Shown piece after piece: positions 8,325 to 17,688 of a DNA stretch of 64,000 nt (its first letter is position 1; each line of letters begins with the position of its first letter). The notes under the pieces are model-generated. The model was not told the DNA's origin. It did not search any database and saw nothing but the letters and a program-made list of their open reading frames with translations. Both the position numbers and the translations under genes were made by a program. The DNA is from JBOEGW01 sp050633625 (GTDB taxonomy: Bacteria; Pseudomonadota; Alphaproteobacteria; Rhodobacterales; Rhodobacteraceae), in contig JBOEGW010000002.1 of assembly GCA_050633625.1 (NCBI GenBank), positions 1 through 64,000 of the forward strand, in the 5' to 3' direction.

Positions 8325-9338
8325 ATGGGGGTCATTCGCGACATCCTGAGCCAGGTCGACGCCGCGGTAGATACCGTGGCACAGGACGGCTTTGTCTCCT
8401 CGGCGGGTGCCGTCGGCGACGTGATCTCCGCCGGGGCCGCGCTCCTCGTCGTGCTTCTCGGGGTCAACGCGGTCATGCAACTCCGTCCCCTGCCCTTCGG
8501 CACCGGCTTTGCCTTCGGGATGAAGGTGGCACTGGTCGGGATCTTCGCGCAGAGCTGGGACAACTTCAGCGTCATCTATGGCATCGTCACGCAGGTGCCC
8601 GACTCCGTGGGCGCATCGATCCTCGCGCTCACCGGCTCGGGTGACGAGGCCGGGGTCTATGAGAGCCTCGACAACATGGTCGCCCGCATCACCGCCTATG
8701 GCGACACGATCGGCGACCGGGCGGGCTGGGTCTTCGGCGCTGTTCTGGGCGCCATTTTCTTCGTCCTCTCCGCCGTTTTCGCCGCCGTCACCGCCGGGAT
8801 CATTGCCTTCGCCCGCATCGTCTTCGCATTGATGATCGTGATCGCCCCCTTCATGATCGTGACCTCGCTCTTCAAGCCGACCCAGTCCCTCTTCGAGGCC
8901 TGGACCCGCGCCACCATCGGCTATGCGCTCATGCCGGTCGCGGCCGCCGGGGCCGCGGGCATCATCGTGGCGATCGCCGAGGCCATCGGGGATGCTTCCG
9001 CCGATCCGGGCGATGTCGAGACCGTCAGCCTCATCCTGCCCTTCCTGGTCATCCTGATCCTCAGCGCCGGGATCATGGCCTCAGTCCCCTACATCGCCTC
9101 CAACCTCACCGGCGTCGTGGGCATTGCCTCGAATGCCGTGGGTCTCACGGGCCTTGCGCGCCAGGGTTTCGTGAACACGCGCCAGTACGGCACCGGCACC
9201 ACCTCCCGCCTTTTCACCGGCAAGTCCCCGCAGGAGCTGAACCAGATGGCCAATACGGGCGTGGTGAAGACCGGCGAGATGATCCGCCAAAGCCCCGGCG
9301 CACTTCTCTCCGCCGCCAAGGCCTTCCGCAAACCCTGA
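8325..9338 (+). CDS. virB6: VirB6 polytopic membrane channel component
   Basis: A 337-residue integral membrane protein with at least six hydrophobic segments. The central region (GWVFGAVLGAIFFVLSAVFA, ARIVFALMIVIAPFMIVTSL, FEAWTRATIGYALMPV) has the Trp and small-residue pattern of TrbL/VirB6. Periplasmic loops and a hydrophilic tail follow. VirB6 forms the inner-membrane part of the translocation channel. The start directly abuts the preceding stop. Confidence 0.9.
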   Translation: MGVIRDILSQVDAAVDTVAQDGFVSSAGAVGDVISAGAALLVVLLGVNAVMQLRPLPFGTGFAFGMKVALVGIFAQSWDNFSVIYGIVTQVPDSVGASILALTGSGDEAGVYESLDNMVARITAYGDTIGDRAGWVFGAVLGAIFFVLSAVFAAVTAGIIAFARIVFALMIVIAPFMIVTSLFKPTQSLFEAWTRATIGYALMPVAAAGAAGIIVAIAEAIGDASADPGDVETVSLILPFLVILILSAGIMASVPYIASNLTGVVGIASNAVGLTGLARQGFVNTRQYGTGTTSRLFTGKSPQELNQMANTGVVKTGEMIRQSPGALLSAAKAFRKP

Positions 9339-9355
9339 TGTGAAAGACGACTGAC

Positions 9356-10036
9356 TTGAAGAAACCTGTGACCAGTTCCCCCGCGCCTGACCGCGACGCG
9401 TTTGAAGCGGATTTCATCTACGGGCCAAGGCGGCGCGAGCGATTTGCCTGGTTCGTCGCGGCCGCGGGCGTGCTGGTCGGCGTGGCGGGCATGGTCGCGG
9501 GCGCGAGCCTCTTTCCCCTCAAGTCGACCGAGACCTTCGTGGTCGTGGTCGACAAGGAAACCGGCGAGATGGATCGGGTCGCGGCTGTGCAGGCGCTGAC
9601 ACTCTCGGAAAGCGACGCCATCATCCAGGCCAATCTCGTCGCTTACGTCGATGACCGCGAAACCTATGACCTGACCGATGGCGAGCAGCGCATCAACTCG
9701 GTGCTCGACCGCTCGGATGGCGATGCCGCCCGCACGCTGCGCGATCTCTGGTCGTCGACCAATGAGGACTACCCGATCACTGTCTATGGGCGCGATGCCA
9801 AGATCGAGGTGGTGATCAAGTCGGTGAACCAGATCGAGCGCGGCGTGGCCCAGGTCCGCTTCACCCGCACGCTGCGCCGTCCGCGCGATACCCGCACCGT
9901 GACCCGGTCTTATGTCGCCACCGTCGGCTACGACTTCCAACCCGAAACCCGCCAGCGCCTTCAGGACGTCTGGGCCAACCCCTTGGGCTTCGTGGTGACC
10001 TCCTACCGCGTCGACGCCGAGACCCTGGAGAACTGA
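9356..10036 (+). CDS. virB8: VirB8 inner-membrane assembly factor
   Basis: 226 residues: a short cytoplasmic N-terminus (DAFEADFIYGPRRRERFAW), one membrane helix (FVAAAGVLVGVAGMVAG) and a periplasmic NTF2-like domain starting STETFVVVVDKETGEMDRV. That matches VirB8, the bitopic nucleation factor of the T4SS. Start is TTG after a short gap. The C-terminal YRVDAETLEN is typical. virB9 begins 5 bases after the stop. Confidence 0.92.
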   Translation: MKKPVTSSPAPDRDAFEADFIYGPRRRERFAWFVAAAGVLVGVAGMVAGASLFPLKSTETFVVVVDKETGEMDRVAAVQALTLSESDAIIQANLVAYVDDRETYDLTDGEQRINSVLDRSDGDAARTLRDLWSSTNEDYPITVYGRDAKIEVVIKSVNQIERGVAQVRFTRTLRRPRDTRTVTRSYVATVGYDFQPETRQRLQDVWANPLGFVVTSYRVDAETLEN

Positions 10037-10041
10037 CCCCC

Positions 10042-10764
10042 ATGAAATCCCTGCCTGCGCTCCTCCTCGCGCTTGCCCTTCCTGTTGCCGCTTTGGCCGA
10101 GGCCACGCCGCAAGGCGGGTCGCTCGACATCCGCATCCGCACCGCCGTCTATAACGAGAACCAGGTCTACAGGATCGAAACCGATCTTCGGCATTCAACG
10201 ACGATCCATTTTGGGGCTGGGGAGAGGTTCGAGGCGGTGATTGTCGGCGACACCGAAAGCTTCCAGGTCGATCCGATCCCGGAGCTAGGTAATGTGCTGA
10301 CGATCAAACCGCATGTGGCCAATGCCTCGACCAACATGACGGTGATCACCAACCGCCGCACCTATTCCTTCCACCTGCGCGAGGGCTCGATCCCGAACCG
10401 TACCGGCATGTTCTTCGAGGTCCGCTTCCGCTACCCCGACGAGGAACGTCGCGCCTCGGCGGCCTCCCAACCCAAGGGCTATGAGGCGCCGCGCAACTAC
10501 TACTACCGCGTCTCGGGGATCGGCGACTTCCGCCCCAGCCATATCTACGACGACGGGCGCTACACGTATTTCGTCTTCCCGGAAAACACTCGTCAGCCCG
10601 CCCTCTTCAAAGCCGATGACCAGGGCCGCGAACGCACGGTCAACTGGACCCAGCAAGGCAACACCGTCCGCGTGCTCGGGGTGAACACCTATTGGACGCT
10701 GCGCATCGGTGACGAAGCGATCTGTGCGATGCGCGACGAGAGCGCCATCTACGTGAGCAATTGA
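10042..10764 (+). CDS. virB9: VirB9 outer-membrane complex protein
   Basis: 240 residues with a signal peptide ending AALAEA. The N-terminal region (DIRIRTAVYNENQVYRI) and C-terminal beta domain (PRNYYYRVSGIGDFRPSHIY, DDGRYTYFVFPEN, and ALFKADDQG) match VirB9/CagX/TrbG. VirB9 builds the outer-membrane core ring with VirB7 and VirB10. It is immediately followed by virB10. Confidence 0.95.
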   Translation: MKSLPALLLALALPVAALAEATPQGGSLDIRIRTAVYNENQVYRIETDLRHSTTIHFGAGERFEAVIVGDTESFQVDPIPELGNVLTIKPHVANASTNMTVITNRRTYSFHLREGSIPNRTGMFFEVRFRYPDEERRASAASQPKGYEAPRNYYYRVSGIGDFRPSHIYDDGRYTYFVFPENTRQPALFKADDQGRERTVNWTQQGNTVRVLGVNTYWTLRIGDEAICAMRDESAIYVSN

Positions 10765-10766
10765 CC

Positions 10767-12191
10767 ATGGCCGATCAAACCCCTCCCGATCTACAGGACC
10801 GCCTCGACCAGTTCAGCCAGCGCGGCAAGTCCAAGCGCCGGGGCAACAGCCTCGGGGTCGGCGCGCTCGCCGCAGCCCTCGCCCTTGGCGGGGCTGGAGT
10901 GGCGTATTTCCTGGCCACCGGTCTGCAGGACGGCGACAGTGCGCTTGAGACCTCCGATGTCGAAACTTTCCAGGACCGCCGCCCTGGCACAGGCGGGCGG
11001 CTGGAGTTCCCGCCAGACGAGACCGAGCAACGGGTCAACGATGCGCTGATCGCCGTTGAGGAAGCGCTCGACGTACCCGCCGCCCCTGCCCCGGAGGCAA
11101 GCGCCGAGGTGCTGGCCGAGATCGCCAAGCTGCGCGAGGCCCTCGCCGCCAGCCAGGCCGCGCGCAACTCGGAAATCCAGTCCGCCGTCGCCGACCTGCG
11201 CGAAGCCTTCGATGAACAGAAGGCTGCATTGGAAGCGCTTATCGCTGAGAAAGAGGCAGAGCTTGCCAACCTGCAGCGCCAGACCGAGACCCGTATCGAA
11301 GGGCTGCAAGCCATGCTCGATGCCGAACGGGCGCAGCGCGAGGGGCTCGAGGCTGAGCTGGACCGCGAGGGTTTGATTGCCGATCAGCGCCTTCTTGAGG
11401 AACGCCGCCGGCAGGAAGAGGAGCAGCGTCAGCGCGAGGCCGAACGCATCGCCGAGGAGCTTCTGACCGCTCAGATCAAATCCCCCGCCGTGGTCTTTGC
11501 CGACGGTCCGCGTGGTGGCCAAAGTGGCGCGGCGGTCGCCGATCCTGCTGCCGCTGGAACCGGGGGACCCGTGCTTTCCGGCAACGAGGCGTTCCTGCAG
11601 AGCGCGCGGCCGCTCGAGGTGCAGGAGGCCGCGCGTCTCACCCACCCCGAACGCACCCTGACCCAAGGGTCCGTCATTCAGGCCGCGCTCCAGACCGCCA
11701 TCAACAGCGACTTACCCGGCTCCGTCGTCGCAGTCGTCTCCGAGCCGGTCCCGGCGTTCTCCGGAGACCGGATCCTGATCCCCCGGGGTTCCCGCCTTTT
11801 TGGCCAATACCGCTCGGGAATTGCAATGCACCAGAAGCGCATCCTGATCCTCTGGACCCGCGTCCTGACCCCGGACGGCACCTCGATGGAGATCGCCGCC
11901 GTGGGCGGGGACCAGCTCGGCCGCTCGGGTCTCACTGGCCTTGTCGACACCAGGTTCACCGAGCGCTTCGGCGGCGCGGCGCTGATTTCCGTGATTGGGG
12001 CGGCACCAGCCGTGGCGGCCGAGAGTGCCAACAATGAAACCACCAGCATCGTCCTGGGCGATGTCGGCAGCGACCTGCAGGATGCGGTCGGATCGGTCAT
12101 CGCCGACCAGGTCTCAATCGCACCGACGATCTATGTCGATCAGGGGGCCGCGGTCACCGTGCTCGTTGACAGGGATGTGGTGATTTACTGA
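10767..12191 (+). CDS. virB10: VirB10 core complex protein
   Basis: About 474 residues. A basic cytoplasmic segment (SQRGKSKRRGNSLG) precedes one membrane helix (GALAAALALGGAGVAYFLATG). Then come an acidic, Pro/Ala-rich linker and a long predicted coiled coil rich in Glu, Ala, Arg (about residues 110-230). The C-terminal TrbI domain carries LTQGSVIQAALQTAINSDLP, ILIPRGSRLFGQYRSG and ILWTRVLTPDG. VirB10 spans both membranes and senses ATP use by VirB11 and VirD4. The coiled coil is longer than in the Agrobacterium homologue. The ATG lies 2 bases after virB9. Confidence 0.95.
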   Translation: MADQTPPDLQDRLDQFSQRGKSKRRGNSLGVGALAAALALGGAGVAYFLATGLQDGDSALETSDVETFQDRRPGTGGRLEFPPDETEQRVNDALIAVEEALDVPAAPAPEASAEVLAEIAKLREALAASQAARNSEIQSAVADLREAFDEQKAALEALIAEKEAELANLQRQTETRIEGLQAMLDAERAQREGLEAELDREGLIADQRLLEERRRQEEEQRQREAERIAEELLTAQIKSPAVVFADGPRGGQSGAAVADPAAAGTGGPVLSGNEAFLQSARPLEVQEAARLTHPERTLTQGSVIQAALQTAINSDLPGSVVAVVSEPVPAFSGDRILIPRGSRLFGQYRSGIAMHQKRILILWTRVLTPDGTSMEIAAVGGDQLGRSGLTGLVDTRFTERFGGAALISVIGAAPAVAAESANNETTSIVLGDVGSDLQDAVGSVIADQVSIAPTIYVDQGAAVTVLVDRDVVIY

Positions 12192-13168
12192 TGGAGCAGG
12201 CATCGCCAGCCTCCTACCTCGAACGCTATCTCGACCCGTTCCGCGACCTTCTACGACGCGACGACGTGGTCGAGATCGCGATCAACCCGGATGGCAAGGT
12301 CTGGCTGGAGATGGCGGGTGACGCCACCATGCGCCACGAAGGTCAGATCGTGGATCGCACCACCGCCCTCAACATGGCCCAGACCATCGTCGGCGACGCC
12401 AAGGCCCGCGTTTCTGAAAAGAACCCCCTCGTCTCCGGCAAGGTGGAATATGCGGGCCGCCCGCTTCGGGTCCAGGTCGCCGTGCCGCCCGCCATCGATC
12501 GCGGTGCCTCGATCACCATTCGCCTCTTCGCCTCTGGCAGCATTAGGGACTACGCCCCGGCTTATCTCTTCGGCAAGGCCGTCTCGCTCGACGCCCTCCG
12601 CGCGGAAAAGATGAAAAACATCGCCACACTCGCCGAAGAGAACCTCGAGGCCGCGCTGCAAACCCTGATCGAGGCGCGGCTCAACATGCTGATCAGTGGT
12701 GGGACCTCGACCGGCAAAACCACCTTCGCACGGCACCTTCTGACTCATGTGAGCGAGCACGAGCGGCTGATCACCATCGAAGACGCCTTCGAGCTCTTCC
12801 CCGGCCAACCGAACACCGTCGCCCTCCTGGCAGAGCGCGGGGCCGGATCGCAACGCAGCGCCAACGCCCTTCTCCAAGCCTCCCTCCGCATGCGCCCCGA
12901 CCGTATCATCGTCGGCGAGCTGCGCGGCGCCGAGGCCTTGACGTTTCTTGAGGCCATCAACACCGGCCATGGCGGGTCGGTGTCGACGATCCACGCCGAA
13001 ACCGCGGAACTCGCCATCGACCGGCTGGCGATCATGGTGCTGCAGGCTGGCACACCGCTGACCTTCGCCGAGGTGCGCGAATACATCCGCAAGTCCATCG
13101 ATGTAATCGTCCAGCTCGGGCGCGCCGAGGGAAAGCGGGGGATTACGGAGTTCTATCTGCCGAGCTGA
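12191..13168 (+). CDS. virB11: VirB11 secretion ATPase
   Basis: 325 residues, typical of VirB11 hexameric traffic ATPases. Walker A SGGTSTGKTT lies near residue 168, the Asp box near LITIEDAFELF, Walker B as IIVGELRGAEAL near 239 and the His box TGHGGSVSTIHA near 257. The start overlaps the virB10 stop. It is the last gene of the T4SS operon; a 176-base gap without a clear T-tailed hairpin follows. Confidence 0.96.
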   Translation: MEQASPASYLERYLDPFRDLLRRDDVVEIAINPDGKVWLEMAGDATMRHEGQIVDRTTALNMAQTIVGDAKARVSEKNPLVSGKVEYAGRPLRVQVAVPPAIDRGASITIRLFASGSIRDYAPAYLFGKAVSLDALRAEKMKNIATLAEENLEAALQTLIEARLNMLISGGTSTGKTTFARHLLTHVSEHERLITIEDAFELFPGQPNTVALLAERGAGSQRSANALLQASLRMRPDRIIVGELRGAEALTFLEAINTGHGGSVSTIHAETAELAIDRLAIMVLQAGTPLTFAEVREYIRKSIDVIVQLGRAEGKRGITEFYLPS

Positions 13169-13344
13169 CGGCTATTTTCTACAGGGTGGGCGGGGAGCGG
13201 TCATTCGCTGCGGCTTGAACCAATGTCGGCATTGTAGAGCCTCACACGCCGGGGGGACAACGCGCTCGATCAGAACCTACGCCAGATCGCGACCGTGTCG
13301 GCGCGTCCCCACCAACACGTTCATTTCTTTACGACCAATGCCGG

Positions 13345-14427
13345 ATGTCTACCTCGCCAATATCGTGTTACATTGACAATGGAATCACGAGGAGGAGCGG
13401 GGTTTTGCTGGAACATGCACTTGTTCTGGATTCGTTAGGGGCGCCGATCAGGCACCGGCAGAAAACCCATTCAGCTGATTGGGACGAAGTGGAGGACTTC
13501 TGCCGGTCGGTCTATATGCGATATCGGGTGCGGCCTTTGGATCGCTTGTCCCTGCCGGATGCGACCATGATTTCGGCGAAGGCGGGCTGTGTGACCATGA
13601 CCCGGTTTGCCTACGGCACCGGCATTCACCTTGACCGTTTCGATCCTGATGCCGGAAACATCCTTGTTCTTAACACCCTGCGCGGGGCATTGGATCATCA
13701 AACCGATGGTGGCTCTATTGCAACCGCTGCCGGGGAAAGCTTTGTCGTAGATTGCTCCCGAGCCGAATATTGGCTTGAGGGTGATCCCGACCATATGCAG
13801 CTGAACCTCACGATCCCGCATCAGGCGATGGTTGATACGGCCGAGAGGTGGTTCGGTTTCGTGCCGGATGACCGCCTGTGGACGAGCCGTGTCAAGATCG
13901 GCGGCCCCAACTCAGCCTGGCCCGCGCTTCTCGATTATGCCACCCGTGCCTTAACGCGCGCGGGCGAAGTCTCATCCGACGCAGTCTTGGTGCGGCATAT
14001 CGAAGAGATGCTTTGCGTCGAACTTCTGCGACAGTGGGCATCGGCCGCTGGGTTGAGCCTTGAGACCGGGGCCCGCTGTGCAGCCCCCGGTTACGTTCGC
14101 GCGGCCGAGGAGATCATGGAAGCCGAAGCGCGCGAAGCACCTTCAATCGGCGATGTGGCCAAGCGTGTCGGCGTTTCTGCAAGGACACTGTCCGGCGGAT
14201 TTCAGAAGTTTCGAGGTATTTCGCCTCGGGCATTCCTCGTGGCGCGGCGGCTTGACGGCTTTCGCCGGGATCTTGAAACTTTGCCAGCCAATGTGACCGT
14301 CACCGTGATCGCCGCAGACTGGGGCTTTTCGAACTTCGGCGCTCTGGCCGGCCGGTATCGAGAAAGGTTCGGAGAAACGCCGTCGCAGACGCGTGGTCGG
14401 GTCGCACGACGCGTCCGCCCGCACTGA
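13345..14427 (+). CDS. AraC-family transcriptional regulator
   Basis: 360 residues. The C-terminal about 100 residues form the AraC/XylS DNA-binding domain: first helix-turn-helix at SIGDVAKRVGVSARTLSGGF, second around VTVIAADWGFSNFGALAGRY, ending RFGETPSQTR. The N-terminal about 220 residues match the AraC-binding-like cupin found in regulators such as those of aromatic or quorum-related catabolism; the ligand is unknown. The esterase gene 96 bases downstream on the same strand is the obvious candidate target. Confidence 0.9.
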   Translation: MSTSPISCYIDNGITRRSGVLLEHALVLDSLGAPIRHRQKTHSADWDEVEDFCRSVYMRYRVRPLDRLSLPDATMISAKAGCVTMTRFAYGTGIHLDRFDPDAGNILVLNTLRGALDHQTDGGSIATAAGESFVVDCSRAEYWLEGDPDHMQLNLTIPHQAMVDTAERWFGFVPDDRLWTSRVKIGGPNSAWPALLDYATRALTRAGEVSSDAVLVRHIEEMLCVELLRQWASAAGLSLETGARCAAPGYVRAAEEIMEAEAREAPSIGDVAKRVGVSARTLSGGFQKFRGISPRAFLVARRLDGFRRDLETLPANVTVTVIAADWGFSNFGALAGRYRERFGETPSQTRGRVARRVRPH

Positions 14428-14523
14428 CTTCGTTTCCGAAATCGGACAGAACATACCGGTTGCGAACAGCGCGGCCGATCAGTGTTCCGCATTCTTCTCT
14501 TCACATCTTCAAGGGAGGAACCA

Positions 14524-15723
14524 ATGAAGGACATCAACCCAAACGATCTGAAAATCCGGTGTGACGCCGTTCTGAACGGACTGGGCACCGGTCCGTCGCG
14601 TGTGCCCGGGGTTGTCGCGATGGCAACGGACCGCAATGGCGATATCTACGCCGGCGCGGCCGGAGAGCGGCGGCTGGACGGCGACGCAATGACGGAGGAC
14701 ACGGTCTTCGCCATCTTCTCGACCACCAAGGCAATCGCTGGCACCACAGCCCTGCAATGTGTCGAGGAGGGTTTGTTGGACCTCGATGCGCCTGCGAAAA
14801 ACTACGCCCCGGCCATCGGTGAGTTGAAGGTGATCGACGGGTTCGACGCGGACGGCACCCCCAGACTGCGCGCCCCCAAAAGTGATGTCACGACCCGCCA
14901 ACTGATGCTGCACACGGCCGGTTTTGGCTATGATTTCTTTAACGAGACCTATAAGCGCCTCGCCGAAGAGCAGGGCCAGCCCTCTGTCGTCACCGGCAGC
15001 CGCGCCTGCATCGAAACCCCGCTGCTATTCGATCCGGGCACGAAGTGGGAATACGGCACGAACATCGACTGGGTCGGACAGGTCGTCGAAGGCATCCGCG
15101 GCAAACGCCTGGGCGAGGTTATGAAAGAGAGGATCTTCGACCAGCTCGGCATGCAGGATATCGCCTTTACCCGGACGCCCGACATGAAGGAGCGGACCGC
15201 GACCATCCACGCGCGGGGCGAGGATGGCGGGCTGACCCCGATGGACGACTTCGCACTACCTGATGACCCTGAGGTCCACATGGGCGGCCACGGGCTCTAC
15301 GCGACTGTGCCGGAATACATGAAGTTTATCCGCATGTGGTTGAACGACGGTGCCGGTCCGAACGGGCGGGTCCTGAAACCCGAAACCGTCGAATGGGCCG
15401 TGCAGGGCGCACTTGTCCCACCGCAGAAAGTCACCATGCTGCCCGGCGTCATTCCCTCGCTTTCGAATGATGCAGAGTTCTTTCCGGGCATACCCAAGGA
15501 CTGGTCCTACACCTTCATGGTCAACACCGAAGACGCGTCCACCGGGCGCCCGGCCGGCGCCATCGGCTGGGCCGGGCTGGCGAACAGCTACTATTGGATA
15601 GATCGAAAGAATGGGATCGGCGGCTACTGGGCAACGCAGATCCTGCCGTTCGCAGATGGGGTCTCCTTTCCAGGGTATATGGATTTCGAGAGCGCGGTCT
15701 ACGCGGCCCTCTCGGGGCAATAA
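14524..15723 (+). CDS. Beta-lactamase-fold serine hydrolase (class C-like esterase)
   Basis: A 399-residue protein starting at an ATG with AAGGGAGG upstream. The nucleophile motif STTK (S66-x-x-K69) and the Tyr motif YGTN near residue 177 are present, the catalytic set of class C beta-lactamase-like esterases and transpeptidases. Without a signal peptide it is probably cytoplasmic, favouring EstB-type carboxylesterase activity over antibiotic hydrolysis. It follows an AraC regulator, and an exported metallo-hydrolase lies downstream, suggesting a small ester or lactone catabolic set; the substrate is unknown. Confidence 0.9.
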   Translation: MKDINPNDLKIRCDAVLNGLGTGPSRVPGVVAMATDRNGDIYAGAAGERRLDGDAMTEDTVFAIFSTTKAIAGTTALQCVEEGLLDLDAPAKNYAPAIGELKVIDGFDADGTPRLRAPKSDVTTRQLMLHTAGFGYDFFNETYKRLAEEQGQPSVVTGSRACIETPLLFDPGTKWEYGTNIDWVGQVVEGIRGKRLGEVMKERIFDQLGMQDIAFTRTPDMKERTATIHARGEDGGLTPMDDFALPDDPEVHMGGHGLYATVPEYMKFIRMWLNDGAGPNGRVLKPETVEWAVQGALVPPQKVTMLPGVIPSLSNDAEFFPGIPKDWSYTFMVNTEDASTGRPAGAIGWAGLANSYYWIDRKNGIGGYWATQILPFADGVSFPGYMDFESAVYAALSGQ

Positions 15724-16086
15724 CGGCATTTTCCTGCTATGCCAAAGGGCGGGGCGCATGCGCGCCCCGTCGGACTTGCCGGTTTTCACGCCTTAGATAG
15801 GTTATGAGATAAAGAAGCCATTGGACGGGTTTGGACCGAACGTCCGCTAAGGGCCGGAAGCGACGCACGCGGGCGACGAGCGGGCGGTCGTCATGCTGCA
15901 ACGCCGCAAGTCCGCTCCGAGCCCGAAATGTGGAATGCCGCAAATCCGCAAGATGTCCGCTGTTCGTCCGAGGGGCTTTGGTCTGTCTATACTCTCAGTG
16001 GGTGGTCATCTGAAATTCCGACCTATTTGAATAAGAGCATACGATACGCAGAATTGAAAATCTGCATTTGAAACAGGGAATAACTC
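15724..16086. other. Gap with a GC-rich hairpin, otherwise no feature
   Basis: A perfect hairpin CGGGGCGC-ATGC-GCGCCCCG lies at 15750-15769, 27 bases after the esterase stop. It lacks a T-run, so it may be a weak terminator or mRNA-end stabiliser. The rest holds only short out-of-frame ORFs and the upstream region of the metallo-hydrolase; AACAGGGAA near 16074 is the only ribosome-site-like element. Confidence 0.5.
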
Positions 16087-17058
16087 ATGACTTCTTTTGA
16101 TCTCTCGCGCCGTGGAATGATCCTCGGCGCCGCTGGCGGGGCTGCCCTTCTTGCCGCCGGACGCCCACAGGTCCTCCAGGCCGCGGCCCATACAACGGTG
16201 CCACTTCCAACCTTCTATGACCGTATGGTCGGCAATCTGCGCGTGACGACCTTACTGGACGGGTATTTCGAGCTTGATCAGAACATGGTGACGAACCTTG
16301 AGGACGAGCAAATCGACGAAGGATTGAAGGCGGCCTATCTTGACCCTGCGGATCCGATTCCGCTGGCAATCAGTACGCACGTCATTCGCCAGGGGGACCA
16401 GGTCAGTTTGATCGATGCTGGTGCGGGCGGTTCCTTTGGACCAACAGCAGGCCGGTTGCGCACATCGCTTGAATCGCTTGGCGTTGCACCTGAAGACGTG
16501 ACGCGCGTTGTGTTGACCCACATGCACCCGGATCACATCGGGGGATTGATGGGAGATAATGGCGCGGTCTTCCCGAATGCATCTTTGCATGTCAGCGAAA
16601 CCGATCATGCCTTCTGGACGGATGAGACGATCGCATCGGGTGCGCCGGAATCGTCGCAAGGTTTCTTCGCACTGGCACGTGCTGTCAGCGAAGCTTACAC
16701 CCAGCGGACTGAAATGTTTGGAGACAATACCGATCTTGGTGGCGGCCTTACGACTTTGGCCATGCCGGGGCATACGCCTGGACACAGCGGGATCCGTGTG
16801 TCGGATGGCTCTGATCAGTTGATCATATGGGGAGACAGCACAGCTGTGGCGTCGCTGCAGTTTCAACACCCCGATGCCGGCATCGCCTTCGACGCAGATA
16901 GCACGCAGGCCGCCGAGACTCGCCGCCGCGTCCTGGATATGGTGGTTGCCGACAAGATTGCCGTTGCGGGCACCCATTTGCCGTTCCCCGGTATCGGCCA
17001 TGTCGAAGAAAAAGACGGGGCCTACGCCTGGGTTCCAGAAGTATGGCGGCACATTTAA
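16087..17058 (+). CDS. Tat-exported metallo-beta-lactamase-fold hydrolase
   Basis: 323 residues. The N-terminus FDLSRRGMILGAAGGAALLAAG is a twin-arginine-type signal (S-R-R followed by a hydrophobic stretch). The catalytic metal motif THMHPDHIGG (H-x-H-x-D-H) lies near residue 145, followed by GHTPGH and AGTHLPFPG, which supply further metal ligands. The family includes AHL lactonases, arylsulfatases and other hydrolases; folding with metals before export fits the Tat route. It is unlikely to be a true beta-lactamase. Together with the upstream esterase it may attack ester or lactone substrates in the periplasm. Confidence 0.88.
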   Translation: MTSFDLSRRGMILGAAGGAALLAAGRPQVLQAAAHTTVPLPTFYDRMVGNLRVTTLLDGYFELDQNMVTNLEDEQIDEGLKAAYLDPADPIPLAISTHVIRQGDQVSLIDAGAGGSFGPTAGRLRTSLESLGVAPEDVTRVVLTHMHPDHIGGLMGDNGAVFPNASLHVSETDHAFWTDETIASGAPESSQGFFALARAVSEAYTQRTEMFGDNTDLGGGLTTLAMPGHTPGHSGIRVSDGSDQLIIWGDSTAVASLQFQHPDAGIAFDADSTQAAETRRRVLDMVVADKIAVAGTHLPFPGIGHVEEKDGAYAWVPEVWRHI

Positions 17059-17688
17059 AGCGGTCGTCTCGCAAAGCCGAAAGCTGGTCGCGAATTTCCG
17101 GGCCGATTGCTACAATTAAGTAGCTGCTGAAGCCTCGGGACGGAAAAGACGAACCGCACACGCTGCGCCTGCTGAAAGGCGCTGTCGGATCAATTCCAAT
17201 TTGTCCGATAGCGCTACTCGGGCGACATCATGCTGACCACCCGGGCGATTGGACCCGAAGGGTTCGGGCCCGAGACGTTGCCGTGGCAGAGATATCAGAT
17301 TTTAGAATTCACAAGAATTAGGCAGTACATTGCACCGCCCCGACCTCATCCTGCCTGAACTGCGTCGTTCCGCCGCATCTAATGAGGGTAGAGGGACGTG
17401 CTTGGGAACTTGTCATCGCATGATCTTCTCTTCCTGAGTCGGCTGAGCATTGGCGTGGGCAGCATTGGCATTGGAATTGGCATTGCCGATGCGGACAATC
17501 AAATTGGTGACGCGAACCGCAGCTTCGTCCCGCGGTGCAGTCAACCGGCATACCAACATGTTACGGTCATGGAGCAATGTCCGCTACGCGGGCTGCAACT
17601 GCAGCATCTGAAGCGAGGGGCGAAGGTCCGGTATGGGCCGATCGCGTCAGCACCTTCGTGACGGGCCAATCACGGCATGATCAGGCCC
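17059..17688. other. 630-base gap without a convincing gene
   Basis: Only short frames of unlikely composition occur on either strand. A low-complexity patch with repeated GGCATTGG-like units sits at about 17450-17492. The right end is the 3' side of virD4, whose last codons end at 17689. The region separates the cargo block from the mobilisation genes and may hold an old insertion boundary; nothing specific was found. Confidence 0.4.

Noticed and set aside
14524..15723. True class C beta-lactamase
   Set aside because: S-x-x-K and Tyr motif are present but there is no signal peptide and no clear K-T-G box, so an esterase is more likely.
15750..15769. Intrinsic terminator after the esterase
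   Set aside because: Stem is strong but no T-run follows on either strand; kept only as a hairpin within the gap entry.
17450..17492. GGCATTGG-type repeats as a possible functional repeat or CRISPR seed
   Set aside because: Short, imperfect, no spacers, low-complexity; no cas gene anywhere in the window.
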